Below are positions 21,648 through 33,249 of a DNA stretch of 64,000 nucleotides, one piece after another. This DNA is from Tilletiopsis washingtonensis (lineage: Eukaryota; Basidiomycota; Exobasidiomycetes; Entylomatales), in assembly GCF_003144115.1 (NCBI RefSeq), contig NW_020312005.1, positions 660,244 to 724,243 on the forward strand, in the 5' to 3' direction. A model generated the notes under the pieces. The model was given only the letters and a program-made list of their open reading frames with translations. It ran no database searches and had not been told where the DNA came from. Position numbers and translations under genes: made by a program. Every line of letters begins with the position of its first letter. The first letter of the stretch is position 1.

Positions 21648-23306
21648 ATGGCCCGCAACGCCGTCTCGGGCGGCGGCTTCGACTTCTCGTGCGTCGCCGA
21701 GCTGCCTAGTGCTCACTTGCCGCATCGCTTACCCTGCTGTCGCCAGGCTGATCTTCAGCAACCTCATCCTGCTCGGCACGCTCGGCCTGGCCGCCGTGGG
21801 CTGGTTCGTCGCCTTCATCGGGCAGATTGTCGCCGAGGCGCGCGGCACCACCAATGTCGTCGTCTCGACGCCGTCGGACCGGCTCGGCGTGCTGTGGTTC
21901 GGAATCTTTGTGCAGCTCTTCCTGCTGCTCGGTGTCGCCGCCGTGCTGGCCAGCGACGGCATCGCCACGCACCGCCTGCAGCTCTCGGCATGGACGGTCG
22001 TGGCGCTCGTGTTTGCCGTGATTGGCATCGACAAGGGCATCTACTCCGACTACCGCCAGAACGGCGCACTGCACGCCATGGGCGCCGGCTACTTCCTCCT
22101 CACCATCGCCAACGTCATCTGGCTCTTCTTCTTCACCGCCGAGGAGGACTCGGCCGTGTATGCGCTGCTCTCGAGCCTCGGCTCCGGTGGCCTCTCGGGC
22201 CCCGGCGGACGCGGTGGCCGGCAGATGCGCGGCGGCAATGGCTCGCTCTCGGGCGGCGCCATCAGCGGGCCGACCGGCACGTCGGGCTTCGGCACTGGCT
22301 TTGCTGCCGGCTCCTCTAGCGGCGGCGGCTACACGCAGACGTACAACAACCCTTCTACAGGCGACATTACGCAGGGCGTCGCGGCGCCGTCTGCCGCCAT
22401 GAAGAGCTCGCACTCGCTGCGCTCCAACACGCAGAGCAACGCGCCGGGCCGCGTCGGAGGCGCGGCGGCGGCGGCGCCGCAGAGCGACTTTGGCGCACAG
22501 AGCAGCCACCACCAGCCGACGGTGCCGGGCAGCCCCAGCAGCTCGCGGCCCGCAGGGACAGTGGAGGGAGAGCCGACGCCTGGGTATGGCTACCGGGCAC
22601 GCGCGCTGTACGCATGTGAGTGTGGCCGGCCAGCGCAGGGGTCGAGAGGCGGGATGTGTGTAGGTCCTTGGCGGCCTTGCGAGCGCGCTTCTACCCCTGC
22701 AGGTGCCACGAAGCGAGTGAACCTGCTCTCGAAGAGCCTTGTGCATGCGGTGCCGAGCGGCTGCTGGCTGGCTCGCAGAACTTGCGCGTAGATCAGCTCC
22801 AACTGCTCCGCAGGAGTCGCACAGGTGTAGGTAGGCTGCGGGGCGTGCGGGCGATAGCCTGCAGTCCAGTCGCCTGCTATGCGCCTTTCTGGAGACCGCG
22901 CTGGACTTGTGTGCTTCGGCAGAGCTTCGTTCCTGAAGCCAGACGCTACATCTAGAGCTGACGGACAATCGCTGACTCCGCGCTCGACGCTCCGCAGACC
23001 AAGCAAACGCAGACGACCCGACCGAGATCTCCTTCTCGAAGGGCGAGATCCTTGACATCGTGGACAACTCCGGTGAGCCCGCGTCCCCGGATCGCGCGCG
23101 CATAGGCGCGCATCGCAGCGCAGACTTTGGCCGCGCTCAAGCCAAGCCCTTGTGCTAACGCTCTCTATCCTTGACAGGCAAGTGGTGGCAGGCACGCAAG
23201 CCGACAGGCGAGACGGGCATCGTGCCGAGCAACGTGAGTGTGCTCGTTATGCGCCGAGATCTGCTACTGATCGCCCTGTGCTCTGCAGTACATGCAACTT
23301 CTCTAA
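21648..23306 (+). CDS. SHO1: osmosensor Sho1, four transmembrane helices plus SH3
   Basis: Five exons (21648-21688, 21747-22615, 22998-23072, 23178-23233, 23289-23306) splice to 352 residues. After MARNAVSGGGFDFS come four helices starting LIFSNLILLGTLGLAAVGWF. A Gly/Ser-rich cytosolic linker follows, then a C-terminal SH3 domain: YRARALYAYQANADDPTEIS, GEILDIVDNSGKWWQARK, GIVPSNYMQLL. This is the exact plan of Sho1, the plasma-membrane scaffold that links osmotic and invasive-growth signals to the HOG and filamentation MAP kinases through SH3-Pbs2 binding. The SH3 domain is split over four exons, and the last 18-nt exon supplies the final YMQLL. Intron 2 is 382 nt. Confidence 0.93.
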
Positions 23307-23959
23307 GCGTCTCCGAACGTCTCCCCGCTGCAAGCAAACAAAAGCCAGAGCTTCCCTCTTTGCTGCGCCCACCAACACCCGCACTCATTGCTGCTGCCGT
23401 GCCGCCTCCAAAACACCACACAACTCTCCGCCGCCTCGCTTTACCCAAGAGGCCTTCTGTCCTCTTTTCCCGCTCCCAAACCCTGCTTTCTTCCTGCGCT
23501 TCCTATTTCACTCTTCCTTTCTTCTCAAGCCAAAGCAGCGAGCTTGTCCAAGCGCAGGACGCTAATGCTCGCCCTGGCATCCACCTTTCTGTGCGCTCGG
23601 ACTCGCTGCGGCACATACATACTGTCCGCCTCCCACTCCCCTTGTTTTTGTCGAAGACCCACCCTGCCCTGCGCCTGCGCTTGCGCTTGCTCGCCCTCAA
23701 TATCCATCGCATTGCCCAGACGCAAAAGTGCGAGTCGCAAAGATGTGCGGAGCGGAAGCAACGCAAGCAGCGAGAAGGAGCTCGAGGAAAGCGGCTCGAA
23801 ACTCGGCCGGGACATGCACGGACCAGCAGCGCGCACCCTGAAGCGCCCGCCGCGAGGCAGTCTGGCGCTTCCTTCCCCACCCTCGCCTCTATCCTTGTTC
23901 CTAGTCGAGTGCTCGCTGCTACTCTCACCTGCTCGGCCTCTAGCGCCTACTCCGCCAGC
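23307..23959. promoter_or_regulatory. spacer between SHO1 and AAGAB-like gene
   Basis: 653 bp of strongly pyrimidine-rich sequence on the plus strand, in keeping with a promoter and long CT-rich leader for the gene at 23960. No gene seen. Confidence 0.5.
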
Positions 23960-25722
23960 ATGAGCAGCGACGACTTCGACGCGCGAGCCTCGCGCATCCT
24001 CGTGCTCGATGTCGGCCTCGCGACGCCCGGACCCTCACGGGCACTTCTGCCTTCGCGGCAGCTCCGAGGCCTGATCGACTGTGCGTACATGCGCCACTTC
24101 TGCATACTCCTTCGCTGACACGCCTCGGTCGCTAGCCATCGTCGAGGCGAGCACATCGCACAGCGCTGCGATGAACGACAGTGCTGCGTCCTCAAGCGTG
24201 GCGCCGCCGGCTGAGGAAGCGCAGGAGGATACGGTGCCGTGGCTCATCAACAATCGCTACTACAGTGCCGCCGTGCACTTCGCTCCGCGCTCTATACCTC
24301 TCTTTGCCAAGAACGAGGCCAGCGGCTCTCGGCGCGGTGCAGCTGTTGCGTCTGCCGAGGCAGCATCGCGAGAAGCCGTGCCGGCGAGCCAGCCGCAAGC
24401 CGAGGGCCAGGACGCAGACGCGCAGCTGAGAGAGAAGAGCCGCGACATCTTCGCTGCACTCGCGGCGCCGAGCCGAGCCACCGCTACGGCGACCGCGAGC
24501 AAGAAGACTCTCTCGTGTAATGAGACGGCAAAGACCACGCTTGAGGAGGAGCTGAAGGGCGTTGATGCGGTCGTGCTGGTCGTCGGCAGAGATACGGTGA
24601 GTGAGACATGGTATCCACGAAGTTGCTTGGCGCTGCTCTCTGTGCGGCGAGGTGGGAGAGCATGGCTACGCCAGAACGTAGCTGTACCGCAGTTGAGCTC
24701 GGCTCCATGCTCACTCGCACCCTCCACAGCCCCTCTCCGCGCACATTGCTCTGCTTGAAGCAAATCCGAGCAACGCATCGGCTTCTGCAGGCGCCTCTGA
24801 GCCTGCGCGTCTCCTCAGCGCCGACGCCCTCTCCGTAGCTCTGGTGCTCGGTCTTCCTTCGGCGCTGGGCGCCAGCGGACCGACGATGAGCGCCTCAGAC
24901 GCGCATGCGCTGCAAGCTCTGTATCTCGAGCATGGCTGGGAGTACCTCGATCTCGGCGCCGCGCTCGAAGTCGACGCAGAGGCAGACGAGGATGGCGAGG
25001 ACGAGGATGGAGAGACGGAAGACGACGGCCTGCCGCGCGCTCGCGAGGCGTTGCAGACGCACATGTGGCCCAACATGCAGCGCAAGGAGGACGAGCGGCG
25101 AGTGTATCAGCCCGAGGAGTCTCGCTCTGAGCGCACCACCAGCTTCAAGGCCTTCTCTGCTGCTCAAGAAGCGGAGGACTCAGACAAGGACGACGCAGCC
25201 GAGAACGAGTCTGCAGAGATCGAGAGGCGCGCCGAGGCATTCCTCGCTTCGCTGCCGCTGCCGAGCTCAGATCACGCAACCAGCGTCGACGCAGCAACCG
25301 ACAAGGACGAAGAGCTGGCGCGAGCCTTTCTCGCGCAGCTGGAGCTCAGCTCGCTCGCCAATGCCGCTGGGTCAGACATGAGCGCCCGCGAGCTCGAGCT
25401 CTTTCTGCAGCAGAGCGATCCGCACTGGCCCTCCGAGTCTGGTGCGCCGAACGGCGCAAGCACCTCTGCCACTGGCCGCTTCGACGACGACTTCAGCGAC
25501 TTTGTCTCTGCTGGCGGCCTCGCATCAGGCTCAGCAGGCTTCGACGACGCAGATCTGGATCATCTGCAAGAGCCGGGAGAGCTGCGCGACTTCACGGCGG
25601 CACTGGCGGAGATGCAGCGCGAGGCGGCACGGATACGCGCACTGCCGGATCCCGAGCTCAGACATCGCGAGGCTGAGAGGGTGGCGCTGACGTTCGGCGA
25701 TGCGCTCGACAGAGGAATGTGA
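23960..25722 (+). CDS. alpha/gamma-adaptin-binding protein p34-like (AAGAB/Irc6 family)
   Basis: Three exons (23960-24080, 24136-24596, 24730-25722) give 524 residues. The N-terminal part is a degenerate Ras-like fold: SRILVLDVGLATPGPSRALL, then VDAVVLVVGRDT, then VALVLGLPSALG. An acidic middle (DEDGEDEDGETEDDG) follows. The C-terminal FDDDFSDFVSAGG and REAERVALTFGDALDRGM match the p34/AAGAB C-terminal block. The family chaperones adaptor AP-1 and AP-2 subunits during clathrin adaptor assembly; yeast Irc6 is the relative. The start was chosen as the first ATG after the leader. Convergent with the RdRP gene, with only 73 bp between stops. Confidence 0.82.
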
Positions 25723-25795
25723 CGCATGACAATTGCTTCGTGAGTGGTGGCGCAGAGGGTCGTGAATGTGGATACAGAGAAGAATGGCTGCTCGA

Positions 25796-28700
25796 TCAGT
25801 CGAGGTAGTCGTCGAGCTCGTCGAGCACATCGTGCAGCCGGAAGAGCAGCGCCGCCTCGACCCAGGGCGCGCTGCGGCGCTCCTTGTTGTTCGTGCCGTG
25901 CTTCTCCTCGGCCTTGCCTTCCACCTCGCGCGCGACGCGGAAGAAAGCCGCAGCGCGGGCAAATTGCTCGGCGAAGAAGCTAGTCGAGGCGGTTGTCAGA
26001 TCTGGCGGCGCACTCCTCGTTAATGTCCACAGCACTCACCTGGAGGCCTGGCGTTGCTCCGCACGACTGGCAGTGCCGGGCACGAACTTGAAGGCATCAA
26101 ACGGCCGCTCGTCTTCGTCGTCGCTCTCGTCGTCTTCGCCCGGCTGCGTGCCGAGGATGCTGCGCATCGCGCCAGACACGGCCTCGCCGTACGACGCTCG
26201 TAGAGCGGCGGCAGCGTCAAAGTCCTTGGCAACGCCGCGTGGCCGGTTCTGCAGATTGATGATGACGCTCGTCACCGCCTCGGCCTCCGAGAGCGTGTCG
26301 GAGCGCGAGGAGTTATCGTAGCAGATGCGGTCAAGGCGTTCGTAGTACTCGACGACCGCGTGCTGCATCGCCTCGTGCTCCAGCTTGTACGAGCATGCCT
26401 TGGCTCTCCACTCGATGTGGCTCCAGATCTTTGCGAGGACCGTCTTGCTCGCGAGCTGAGGCTGGGCCTTGCTAAGCCACTTGGAGAGGTCGCCGTTGAC
26501 GTCGATCGTACGGAAGAGCTCGCCGAGCGTCTTCTCGCTCTTGTGGTACAGGTTGCGGTCGGCTGCCTTGCGGCCCGCCTTGCGCGGCTTGCCCTCGATG
26601 TGATGCTCCGGCCGCATGTAGTCTGGACGGCTGGCCAGTCGAGGCACCCGCGACTTGTCAGGCGCAAAGCCTGTCTTCGGGAAGTCGACGGCCGCCGTGA
26701 CGAGGTCGGCGAGCTGAATGCAGTCGGAGTCGCGGATGCCCAAGTACTTGGAGTCTGACGTCGCGAGATGGAGGCTGGACAGCATGCCGGTCACGTCGTT
26801 CTGCAGCGCCCGGTCAGCCTGCACGTCGACGCTAGAACTTAGGCGGCCCGCCTCACCTGGCAGTACTCCAGCATGAAGTCGATCACGTCGCCGACGGTGC
26901 AGTTGCGCGCGAGGAACTTGCGCAGAGGAGAAGCGTGGCTTGCAGGCGCGTCCACAGTCTTCGGGAAGAGAGAAGTGTCCTGGATGATGCTGTCGTGAAG
27001 ATCAGTGCGGGAAGCTTGCCGTCCAGCGAACACAGCCACGCACTTGTAAAGGTCTCCGTCCAGGTCACCACCGCCAAGCATCGAAGGAAGCGGACGCGTG
27101 CCCTTCTGAGAGAACGCGACGACGTTGACGAGCGGATGCAGCGGAGAGGACTCGGGCACGTCGCCGATCGCCGTGGCGAACTGAATGTCGCCCGGGTACA
27201 TCGTGGGGCTGCTCGGAGGTCAGCCTCGTGCGAGTGGACCAGGACCTTTCGACGTACCTTCGCGTGACGAGGCACTTGCCCTTGACGGCACACCGCTGAC
27301 CCTGCGGCTGCTGAATGCACACATAGATCTCGCCTTCCTTGAGCGTTCCCGTCTCGTCGAGGATGCCCATGATGGTCCACGCGTCGGCGACAGGGATGCG
27401 GGCTCTGTACTTGATCTGCCGCAGCGCATGCGTCAAGACGGCCATGTTGCACTCTCGCAGGAACGGCACCTGGGTCAGGCCCTCGATGTCGAGCTCCCTG
27501 CGAAGGTACTGCAGCACGCGCCGGGCCTTCAGTGTCTGCGTCCAGCCTTCGCTGTTCGGCAGCGCCATCGCTGCAGAGACCTCGGTCACGGCCGCGCGGG
27601 CCTGCTTCAGAGCGAGCGTCTGCAGGTGCATGAAGCTCTTTGACGGGACGCCGAGCGTCTCGAGCGCGGCGATCAGAGGCCTGGAGCAGGAAAGTGAGTG
27701 AGCGCGCTTGCGCACAACCGCAGCGACACGCACCGATTGAGATACTGCGTGTGCGGACGAGTCACCTGCGTGACCACCTCAAGAGTCCAGTCGCCGCGAG
27801 TGTGATCGTTGAGCTTGAACTTCTCCATCGAGTCGCGCAGCCGAACTTGCAAGCCGTTAAGACGGGTGTCGAGCGAGAGCACGCCCTTGGCACCGCCGGC
27901 GCGGATCTGGAATACGTTGACCGTGCCGCGTCCCTCGACCTGGCGGTGCATCTTGGCGTTGATGCGGTCGACGACCGCTTGCGAGAGCGTGCCGTGCCCG
28001 TCTGAGAAATCGTACTTCGCACCATCAGCGCCTACGGGAGCATGAATGTCCGGCACAGTGGCAAAGATGCGAGCAGGTAGCGTGACACTGAGCGAGGTGG
28101 ACGTAAAGGCCTGTCCTAGACGGGCGGCGTACAGCGCTGCGCAGCGAATGGCGCTGAGCTCGCCGATGTCTCTGCGAATGGTGTCGGGTGTGTGCGTGAC
28201 ACCATCGACAACAATCTGCTCGCGACAGAGCCACGCCGAGTGTTCACGCAGCGCCGACGATGAGAAGCCTAGGAACGCGAAGCGCCGTCCCGCGACGACG
28301 ACGCCCTTGTTGAGGTAGTCGCGGAAGCGCTGGTTCCACAGCGGAGAGGCATCGGTGCCCTGCTGCCACATCAGGCGGCCACCGTCCTCCTCGACGAGGT
28401 GAACGCGCAAGAATGCGTCATAGTGCTCCGGTCCAAAGCGCCGGATGATGCGGTTGGCGTCGTCTGGCTCCGGACCCGAGAGCTGAATGCCAGTCGGGCT
28501 GATGAGCACGCGATGCACAGGGACCATGCCGTCCGCTCGCTCGCGCGCTCGACGGCTCGGTCGCTTTGACGTCGCTGTGGGTGAGCCGGGAGTTGCACTC
28601 TCTCGCAGCGACGCGAGCACGTCTTGGATGGTGTGGTTGTTGACGTCCGGGCGTTGCAGATTCGCCGCTGATGAGCGCCAGCCGTACGTGCCCGGAAAGG

Positions 28701-30014
28701 AGCGCAGCCGAGCCACAATCTCGGCCTCTCCTACGCGCTGGACGATCTTGGGAAGCGCCTGCGCCAGCGCGGCGACCTCGTGCGGCAGAAGGTGACCGTT
28801 TGCGAGGAGCAGGTGCACCTGGAAGGCGACGGCGTAGGGCAGACGTGCGCAGCGCTCCTCGATCGCCTTGACGTCCTTCTCGACGTCGCGTAGCTGGTGC
28901 TGGTCTTGCTGCCGCATGTGGTAGAGCGTCTGCAGGCGGTGCTCGACCTGCTTCTGCGAGCAGTAGCTCGTCACGTCGGCGCGAGAGCACTCGACGCGGT
29001 ACACGTAGCAGTACGGCGCCACGCGGTCGTGCTCCTCGTCAATGCCCCACATGCGCTTCATCGTCTCTTCCTCCGGGTCGACGTCGTAGATGAGGGGTCG
29101 CTTCTCGAGGTTGAGGTACAGCCACTTGCCGTCCGTCTCGATGTTCATGAGGCAGCCGTACAGCGAGCAGCCTACAACGACATCAGCTGCTACGAGTGCC
29201 GAGAACAGCAGCAAGACTCACGGATCTCGAAGAAGCTGCTCGCGATCTTGAGGTGCGCATCGCGCTGTTCCAGGCTGACGCTCACAGGCAGCGTCCTGCG
29301 CCAGCCCTCGCAGAAGTTGCCGTCGGCGTCCCAAGTGCCGCAGCTCAGTGCGCGGCCCTCGAGACTGTTGATCGTCGTCTGCTCATTGTCGGAGTTCTCG
29401 TCTTCAGCCGGTACCAGCCGCTGGATCAGCATGGCCAGACGCGCACTGTCCGGCGGCCGACGCTCGGCGCGGCAGACGATCTCCTCGTTCTTCTTGCGGA
29501 GAGAGGGCCTGTTCTCCGGCCATCTTCCGAGACCGTCGAGGTAAGCGACGTGCAGGTTCGGCTCGCCAAAGAGCAGAGAGCCGTCGCCGCGACTCTACAG
29601 ACAGCAGACCGGCTTCAGTGCGCTGCCAAGACGGGCCAGCAGAGACCTCGAAAGGGCAGTCCGACTCACCTTGCCACTCTTGCTGCGGAAGAGTTGGACG
29701 CTGTGCGGCACCTTGCGCTTGAAGACGGCCTCGATGCTGCGACTGAAGGCCAGCTCCACGTTGCGCTCGCCGATGTCGCCCGCCGGGAGCTTGAAGTAGA
29801 TGCCCCAGTACGGCTGAAAGGCCCCCGGACTGCCTGCGAAGCTCCACGGCTCGGTCTGTGCCGGCGTGCGTGCCTTGAAGGGCGGCCACTGCTTCGGCGG
29901 AGCACGCAGCACGGGCTGGCGCGGAGGATGAGTCGCTGGCACGAAGGGGCGTGACGTGCCTCGCAGCGAGGGCATCGCCTTGCCCAGCTCGCCCAGGTCG
30001 AAGGGAGCGGCCAT
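25796..30014 (-). CDS. cellular RNA-dependent RNA polymerase of the RNAi pathway
   Basis: Seven exons (29670-30014, 29222-29594, 27734-29171, 27258-27680, 26857-27208, 26040-26818, 25796-25979) splice in phase to 1297 residues. Family marks in order: the catalytic-neck block YDFSDGHGTLSQAVVDRI, the IRAGGAKGVLSLD loop, MYPGDIQFATAIG, the double-psi beta-barrel active site GGGDLDGDLYKC (codons at 27052-27066, all three Asp present), and VDFPKTG. This is the eukaryotic QDE-1/Rrf/RDR family, which makes double-stranded RNA from single-stranded templates for Dicer. Length and motifs suggest an intact enzyme. It is a host gene, not viral. Its presence implies a working or recently working RNAi system, which some smut and yeast relatives have lost. 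No Dicer or Argonaute lies in the window. Confidence 0.92.
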
Positions 30015-31827
30015 GGCGCGTTGCAGCTTAGGGCGGACCGACGCAGCCGCAGGCTGGAGTGGTGGTCGGGAGCAAGGAGCTAGACAGCCTCTACGACGGC
30101 ATGTCGCCGCATCTTCCTGAGCAGCCGCAACGCCGAGAGAGCTTTGAAACGAGGACAAAGGGGCCTGAGCGCGCCGCCGCAGCGGCTGCGCGCGCAGCAG
30201 CACGGCGCCGAACCTTCCCTCATGCGGCAACACGCTTGCCTCTCTCGGACCCAGCTCATGGACGGCCTCAGCAGCTCCTTGCTTCGGGCTTCGAGAGGGA
30301 CTCTTGTGCTTGCAGCGCAGCACTTGAGTCTGCGCATCCGCTCTCTGACAGCGCAGCGGCAGATAGGGCGCGGGAGGCCCCCTCGCGGGCAGCCTGTGCT
30401 GCGGCCTGTGCGAGCTTGGCCGATGCCGGGGCGGTCTGTGCGTGCCGCCACAGCCTGTTGCCTGTGCCGAGAAGGAAGCTCCAGCTCAGCTGAACGTGAG
30501 CTCAAGCTGAGTGCCTGCTGGAGGTCAGCAGCCTCGACGCTCTTCGTCTGTAAGCCTGTGGATGAGGCCGCACCGCACCCTTGATGATCGCGTTGCCGTT
30601 CCATGCCACTCAGCCGCGGCCTCTGCTACGGCGTGGCCTCGGCTTCGCCTGCTCGCTCGCTACGCCTTTGAAGCGCAGCGCTTGGTTCTTAGTGAGGCCA
30701 GAGTGGAGCATGCTTGCGCTTGAGGAGAGCTTGAGCTTGACGAGCGCTGCAGCGGCAGCCCTGACCGCCCACAGCCGAGCGGCCGTCAGCGCAAAGCAGG
30801 CCGCGAGTGGTTGGCGTACCCCGCTTCGCCGCCTGACGCTGCCCTGGGTGCTGCAGCATGCAGTGCTGCACCTCACAGTGCCGCCGGGTGCTGCTGCCAT
30901 GCCCAAATGCGGGCGGGCGGTCTGGCTGCGTCACGTCGATCTGCGACGTGCGGCACCCGCACCATCCCAGCAGCGCAGAGCGGCAGCACAAGCTGCCTCC
31001 GCAGTCCGCTCGTCCGGTGCCGGCCCGCTGCGCGGCGCTGCTGGCTGCTGCGTCGCCGAAGCACCGCTCGCTGCTCTGCTGCCCGACCGCAGCTCCGCCT
31101 GCTCGGCTTCACAACTCAGCGCCGAGACGGCCGCAGCACGCTGAATGCTGAGCCTGTATTCCCTGCCGCGCTGTGGCTCGCAGCGCTCCAAGCAGAGCTC
31201 ATCTGCCGCCGCTGCCTGCGCTGCAAGCTCAGAGCGAGGCAAGGGTGGTCGCAGCCGCTTCCCTTCTGCCTCTCTGTGGGTGCTGCCCTCTCTGCTCTGG
31301 TGCCAGAGGGTGCAGCTGCTCTCACGCAGAGGCAGCGAGGCAGGCCTCAGGCGGCTGTTCTGCTGCCGCAACGGCCGAGCCTGTGCCGGAGCAACGGAAC
31401 AGCGCTGCGGTGCCGAGGAGCGGCACAGGTGCAGCGCCAATGTGCGGCCGCAGCAGCATGCGTGCAGCTCAAAGTCACCCCGCAACACCCAAGACGTTCT
31501 GGGCGCAAGCGCCGGCCGCGCAGCAGCAGAGCAGAGGAGCGGCGCCGCGGTGCGGATGCGGGCATGCCGCTCGGCCTCTGCCGAGGTGCCTGCCCTGGAG
31601 GGCGGGCAGTCTCTGCTGCGTCTCCGCGCTCCGCTGCTGCGACTCGCCGTCTCACGCTTTCCGCACGCTGCTGACCCGCGTCTCGTCCGCCTCCTCCTCC
31701 CTCCCGCACCCTCTCCTCGCCGCCGCTCTCGCCCTCGCCCTCCAGTCTCGCGTCTCCACTCCCTCTTCGCACCGCCTTCGCTTCGCACACCCACTCCTTC
31801 GTTTCCCTCGCTGCGTCGTTGCCCAGC
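30015..31827. other. long divergent gene-free region, RdRP / tetraspan gene
   Basis: 1.8 kb between head-to-head genes. Many CTGC/GCAG triplet-like words give long open frames in several phases, none convincing. The last ~200 bp before 31828 is CT-rich. No repeat element or RNA gene recognised. Confidence 0.55.
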
Positions 31828-32963
31828 ATGGCCCCGCTGCAGCCGCTGCTGCTCGAGCTGCCGCTCCTCCTCACCTGCTGGGGCTTCTCGGCCGCCCTCA
31901 TGGGCCTCTCGGGCTCGCACATCCACCAGTTCATGAGCATCCGCGACAAGATTGCCAACCAGTCGCCCTCGCTGCCCGGCTTCGTCGAGCTCGACACGGC
32001 GGGCATCGAGCGCGTCGACCTGTGAGTGTGGGGCCGAGGCGGCGCGGGCGTGCACAGCCAGAAGGCGCAGACGGCAGCTCCGCGGCAGGTGCATACATCC
32101 TGGTTGCTGTACGAACGTCTCGCCGCAGGGTAGGAGCGAGACAGGCAAAGCTGCGCTCGCGGAGCATGGCGCCAGTCATGACGGTGCAGAGCTCTGGAGC
32201 CAGCATCGCCCGTGCCTCTGCAGTGGCCCCCTGACTTGCCCGCCACGCTGCTGACACGCCGTTCCACAGCGCCATGCTGATCGTCGGCTGCATCTCCTTT
32301 GCGTTCATCGGCGTCTTCCTCTTCCTCTCCTGCGGCCAGTTCAAGGGCAAGCGCGGCGAGTACAGCGGCAAGGGCACGGGCGCGTGGCTCTTTGTCGGCC
32401 TCGTGCTCCTCACGCTCTCGGGCGCATGGACGGGTGCGGTCTCGGCCATGACGGCGTGGGCGGTCAAGTACAGCTACACCTTTACGCGCGGTGAGTGGCG
32501 CGCAGACACCCTGCTGCGGCTGCCGTGCTGACCTTGTGATCGTGCAGGCCCCAACTACAGCGAGCCCTTCTCCACCGAGCAGCGCCTCTACCTGCGCCAG
32601 ATCGACGTGTTCGTGCGCGAGCAGTTCTCGACGAGCCTCAACCTCGCCGGCGCGCCGGCCATCGACAACACCTTCCTTGGCGTGTGGGGCAGCATCTCGA
32701 CGATCGAGGAGGCAAACGCCTACCTCAACTCCTCCAACTTCCTGCAGGTGAGTCGCCTGACGCCACACCTGCGGCTCTGCACCTGCTGACATGCTCGCCC
32801 GCCACCGCAGCTCGTCAAGTCGTACAAGGCCCAGGTCGCCGTCGGCTGGGTCACCATCGGCACCGTCTTCTTCACCATGGTCGTGCACTTTGCGCTGCCC
32901 TTCGCCTGGCAGCGCTTCGGCCTGACGCGCCAGCCCAAGAAGAACTCGTACAACGAGGTCTGA
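31828..32963 (+). CDS. four-helix membrane protein of unknown function
   Basis: Four exons (31828-32021, 32270-32490, 32548-32747, 32811-32963) give 255 residues. Helices are seen at the N-terminus (LLLELPLLLTCWGFSAALMG), at AMLIVGCISFAFIGVFLFLS, at WLFVGLVLLTLSGAWTGAVS, and near the end (VAVGWVTIGTVFFTMVVHFA). A ~110-residue loop between helices 3 and 4 contains YSEPFSTEQRLYLRQIDVFV and is probably lumenal or extracellular. The cytosolic tail is basic (RFGLTRQPKKNSYNEV). The topology is tetraspan-like, but I see no CCG motif of true tetraspanins and no SUR7/PalI signature. Function not recognised. Start taken at the first ATG after the CT-rich leader. Confidence 0.8.
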
Positions 32964-33249
32964 GCCGTCTCTCCCTCCCCTCTCTCTGCTGCGGCGGCCG
33001 TCCGCCTGCGCGCGCATCCCACTCTCTCTTCAGTCCGATACCTCCCGCTCTCTTATTTGTCGCGCTGTCCTGCCCTCGCGTTCCGTGCTTCTGCCTGCAC
33101 CTTCTACTGTACTCTTCGACTCGGCCAATGCATGAGCGCCCCGCGAAAGCGTGCGGCCTTGCCATGCCACCACGAGCGTCACTGCAGCGGTCTATGCTTG
33201 CAGAGCATTCATTAAGAGGGGCATACTACGTAGGCGGTGGCGGCAGCGC

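Noticed and set aside
22911-22935. gtgcttcggcag word resembling the start of U6 snRNA
   Set aside because: Only about 10 bases agree, the conserved ACATATACTAA does not follow, and it lies inside a SHO1 intron.
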